IMG/VR virus record: IMGVR_UViG_3300050821_012385 | Location: 1-28,939 of that record | Length of the DNA stretch: 28,939 nt | Direction: 5' to 3' (one strand) | From: a virus | In this document: piece after piece, positions 26,555 through 28,939 of the stretch | Numbering within the stretch: position 1 is the first letter of the stretch | How the letters are laid out: each line of letters begins with the position of its first letter | Notes under the pieces: model-generated | The model's input: only the letters and a program-made list of their open reading frames with translations | What the model was told of the DNA's origin: nothing | Databases searched by the model: none | Position numbers and translations under genes: made by a program

Positions 26555-27157
26555 CTACTTGCGGGCGGCGGGCGGTGCGGTGTGGATCGCCGCGGTGGGT
26601 GCGCCGATGACCTTGACCGTGTGCGTGACGGTGTCCCACTCGGCGGCCGCGCTGACCGTCATCACGTCACCCTCCCAGTACTGCAGGTAGGGGCGGGCAG
26701 CGCTGTCGAGGCAGATCACGTAGGTGCCGCTGGACGACGACGGCGTGTAGATGCCGTCAGGGTCCATCTGCCCGATGGTGACCGCCGCGCCGCCGTTCGG
26801 GTAGCCGTCGTTCACGATCTGGTCGGGGTTACTCAGGCTTGAGCTGTTCGCGACCGGCTCACCGAGCGACGGGCAGCTGTAGACCGGGTTCGCCAGTCCC
26901 ATCTGAAAGAAAAAGCTCGTGGTCTGGGTACCGTCCGCGGCGATCGTCTCGGCGTCGATCATGGTCTGCCGGATCTGGCTGTAGTTGAAATGGGGGATCG
27001 GCTGGCTAGCCTCGTACGAGTTGGTGTCCTGCTGCTGCTGCTGGCTTTCCTGCGCCTGCCCGCTCGGCTCGTTCGTGCTGTGGGTGCAGCCGGTGACGGC
27101 GGCGGCGGCTAGCAGCGCGGCGGCTAGCAGCGCGGTGAGTTTCCTGTTGCGGTTTAT
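26555..27157 (-). CDS. Lipoprotein, 200 aa, with apparent ATA start
   Basis: An excellent lipoprotein signal: basic NRNRK, hydrophobic LTALLAAALLAAAA, lipobox VTGC with Cys24, then a polar Ser/Gln-rich spacer. The mature part is beta-like with two Cys (C97, C153) and ends HTAPPAARK. It would sit on the outer face of the cell membrane. No ATG, GTG or TTG fits. ATA at 27155-27157 sits in an ATAA overlap with the previous stop, exactly where ATGA would be. CTG inside the signal would remove its positive residues. Either a rare ATA start or a base error. A lipoprotein on the late strand could exclude other phages. Confidence 0.72.
   Translation of the reverse strand: MNRNRKLTALLAAALLAAAAVTGCTHSTNEPSGQAQESQQQQQDTNSYEASQPIPHFNYSQIRQTMIDAETIAADGTQTTSFFFQMGLANPVYSCPSLGEPVANSSSLSNPDQIVNDGYPNGGAAVTIGQMDPDGIYTPSSSSGTYVICLDSAARPYLQYWEGDVMTVSAAAEWDTVTHTVKVIGAPTAAIHTAPPAARK
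27106..27135. repeat. Perfect 15-bp tandem duplication
   Basis: Two adjacent copies, 27106-27120 and 27121-27135, lie in the signal peptide of the lipoprotein and encode the Leu/Ala-rich core twice. A recent in-frame slip; it lengthens the hydrophobic segment by five residues. Confidence 0.8.
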
Positions 27158-27600
27158 GGCTCGCCCTGTTCGTAGTCGGTTGAGGCGACGGCGAGGGACC
27201 CGTCGACGCAGTTGGCGGTGACCCAGTGGGCCTGACTGGCGGGGAGGGGGGTTCCGGTGACCTGGGCGGCGTCGGAGCAGATCGTGTTGCCGGTCGCGGC
27301 CCGCTGGACGCGCAGCGCGACTTTGAGGGACGGGTCGGTGGCGGCGGCGAGCTGGACGCCGATGCTCGCGAGGGTGGTGAAGTTCGCGGTGACCTGCTGG
27401 CGGAGGGTCGTCTGGTTCGCGTAGCCGTTCTGGGTGTTCTCCGCCTGCCGGGTTGCGTCCTGCGAGCTGAGCCACCAGTGGAAGGCGTGGCCGGCGTAGA
27501 TGATGCCGCCGCAGGCGGCCAGCCCGATCAGGAGGACGGGCAGCCACCGCCAGAAGGCGGAGATCGCCTGCGCCGGTGACGGGTCGTCGTCGTAAGGCAT
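27154..27600 (-). CDS. Membrane-anchored protein, 148 aa
   Basis: ATG 27600 with GGAGGT 9 nt upstream. A polar start (PYDDDPSPAQ) is followed by one hydrophobic segment at about 17-40 (WRWLPVLLIGLAACGGIIYA), then a long extracytoplasmic part with a helical stretch (ATRQAENTQNGYANQTTLRQ) and two Cys (C108, C132) that could form a disulfide. Family not recognised. It is followed by the lipoprotein in the same operon, 34 nt behind the terminase. Confidence 0.85.
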   Translation of the reverse strand: MPYDDDPSPAQAISAFWRWLPVLLIGLAACGGIIYAGHAFHWWLSSQDATRQAENTQNGYANQTTLRQQVTANFTTLASIGVQLAAATDPSLKVALRVQRAATGNTICSDAAQVTGTPLPASQAHWVTANCVDGSLAVASTDYEQGEP

Positions 27601-27634
27601 GCGGGTGCTACCTCCAGGCGGATTCGCGGGGGTT

Positions 27635-28939
27635 TCAGGGGACGGGTTTGCGGCAGAACGGGCAGGTGGTGTCCTCCCGGGCGCTGGCCCGGCCGCAGGA
27701 GGGGCACACCCGCGCGCCGTACGCGTCCAGCCAGGAGCCGGCGGACAGGCCCCGGAGTTCGGTGATCGCCCAGACGAGCGCGTCGACGCGGTCGTCATGG
27801 CCGTGGTCGCTGCCGGGGACGAACAGGCACATCTGGTCTTCCAGGTCCGGCAGTGAGCCGACGTGGTGGACGCGGTGCTGCTCGTACAGGGCGCTGACGG
27901 GCTCGGCGCGGGTGGCCTTGCCGCGGCTGGCGTGCACTGACCTGTAGGGGACGTTCGGGTCAACGGTGCGGAGCAGGTCACGGATGTAGTCGCCGCCGTT
28001 GTTCGTCTCCGCGACGATGCAGTCCGCCTTGTGCAGGTGGTAGGCGTTGACCGCCTTGCGCATGCACTGGTCGGGAGTGCCGCGCAGGGACAGGTCCGCG
28101 AGGATGTAGCCGTGGCCGCCGGGCGCCTCGCCGGCGACGATGATGCCGGTCTCGTCGCTGTCCTCACCGGAGGTGACAGCCGGGTCGATCGCGACGACGA
28201 TCCGGGTCAGGTCAGGCAGCTCCGGCGGGCCGATACGGGCTGCGTCGATGTCGGCGCGGGACCACAGGGCACCCTCGACGTCCTCCAGCAGCTCGCCCTC
28301 AAGCTCTTGCCGGCCGAGGCGGGTGCCCTCGTAGCGGCGGCGCAGCTCCTCGAGCGCGGCCGGGGACAGGTTGCCGGCGTTCTCCCATGTGCTGCCTCTG
28401 GTCATGTGGACGGAGCCGTCAGTCCGGCCGGCGAGGTCACGGATCAGGGGGGTGACACGGGGGGTGGTGGTGACGACGACGCGGGGATGGGCGCCGACTC
28501 GCAGGGCCGGGATCAGCGCCTCGTACCAGGTTGCGGGGTACCTGAAGGAGCCGAGCTCGTCGACCCAGGCGCCGGCGAGGTTCGCGCCGCGGAGCCGTTC
28601 AGGCTGGTCGCCGGAGTACCCGTAGATGGTGCCGCCGCCGGTCAGCTCGAGGCGGAGCTCGTTGCGGTGCCAGGAGGCGATCTCGCCGGGCTGGACGTGC
28701 TTGAGGACGCCGCTCGGGCCTTCGAAGCAGGTGACGCGGGTGTCGCGGAAGGTGGGGGCGACGACGGCGTACATGGAGCCGACCGGGGCGGCGGCGGCCT
28801 GCTCGACGATCCAGTTCGCGCCGGTCCAGGTTTTGCCGAGGCCGCGGCCGGCTTGCAGTAGCCACACGTGGTAGCCGCTGTCGGGGGCGTCGCAGCCGCA
28901 GCGGTAGCCGTGCTCGTCGGGGAGGTGGTGGCGGGGGTC
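27635..28939 (-). CDS. terL: Terminase large subunit, 5' end outside the window
   Basis: The DNA-packaging motor. The frame is open to the window edge, so at least 434 residues are seen and the start lies further right. Walker A AGRGLGKTW is near residue 31, with Walker B acidic residues in AWVDELGS. The nuclease half has IVVAIDPAVTSGED, the acidic ETNNGGD and DHGHDDRVDALVW, giving the usual Asp triad for cutting concatemers. Just before Walker A is a Cys pair, YRCGCD, and the C-terminus adds CPSCGRASAREDTTCPFC, a zinc ribbon not typical for the family. It heads the minus-strand late genes. Confidence 0.95.
   Translation of the reverse strand, partial: DPRHHLPDEHGYRCGCDAPDSGYHVWLLQAGRGLGKTWTGANWIVEQAAAAPVGSMYAVVAPTFRDTRVTCFEGPSGVLKHVQPGEIASWHRNELRLELTGGGTIYGYSGDQPERLRGANLAGAWVDELGSFRYPATWYEALIPALRVGAHPRVVVTTTPRVTPLIRDLAGRTDGSVHMTRGSTWENAGNLSPAALEELRRRYEGTRLGRQELEGELLEDVEGALWSRADIDAARIGPPELPDLTRIVVAIDPAVTSGEDSDETGIIVAGEAPGGHGYILADLSLRGTPDQCMRKAVNAYHLHKADCIVAETNNGGDYIRDLLRTVDPNVPYRSVHASRGKATRAEPVSALYEQHRVHHVGSLPDLEDQMCLFVPGSDHGHDDRVDALVWAITELRGLSAGSWLDAYGARVCPSCGRASAREDTTCPFCRKPVP

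Noticed and set aside
1-28939. tRNA, rRNA, CRISPR arrays, insertion sequences, integrase/att sites
   Set aside because: Looked for T-loop signatures, regularly spaced repeats, transposase and integrase motifs and found none.

Overview
The window looks like part of a tailed double-stranded DNA phage genome (or prophage) of a high-GC actinobacterium. It carries a terminase large subunit, a portal fused to a MuF-type protein, an HK97-type prohead protease and a likely HK97-fold major capsid protein. GC content is high, GTG starts are frequent, and genes are joined by 4- or 8-base overlaps. Several genes appear to be leaderless, starting 6-7 nt after a TAnnnT box, as is common in actinobacteria. 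I saw no tRNA, rRNA, CRISPR array, integrase or transposase.

Layout. All recognisable virion genes are on the minus strand and read right to left. They are terminase (27635 to the right edge, incomplete), a membrane protein and a lipoprotein (26555-27600), portal/ParB-like/MuF fusion (16306-19644), a 269-aa protein plus a 94-aa protein (15150-16240), protease/zinc-ribbon protein (4898-7753) with a 39-aa membrane peptide behind it, and the capsid protein (2505-4382). Between them lie plus-strand cassettes of small, mostly unknown genes: 39-1804, 2112-2450, 4583-4771, 7843-11980, 12107-15196, 20959-23958, 24041-24782 and 24899-26461. Many of these proteins are small and Cys-rich. Recognisable cassette members are a HAD phosphatase, an RNA-polymerase alpha-CTD-like protein, a BCS1-like AAA+ ATPase, a DUF262 protein and a YkgJ-type Cys-cluster protein.

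Control. Six plus-strand promoters share TTGACA (once GTGACA), exactly 17 bp, then TACTAT. They drive the cassettes, two of them with apparently leaderless transcripts. Strong hairpins end several cassettes. On the minus strand, hairpins cover the ribosome-binding sites of the capsid and portal genes, a 15-codon leader ORF precedes the capsid gene, and an iron-box-like sequence lies upstream of the portal gene.

The most unusual element is a gene-free stretch at about 20232-20495. It can fold into a nested structure with a 27-bp stem and has a candidate promoter immediately upstream, so it may be a structured noncoding RNA. Several genes of 39-58 codons were read directly from the sequence. 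All functional assignments come from motifs recognised by eye; no database search was possible.
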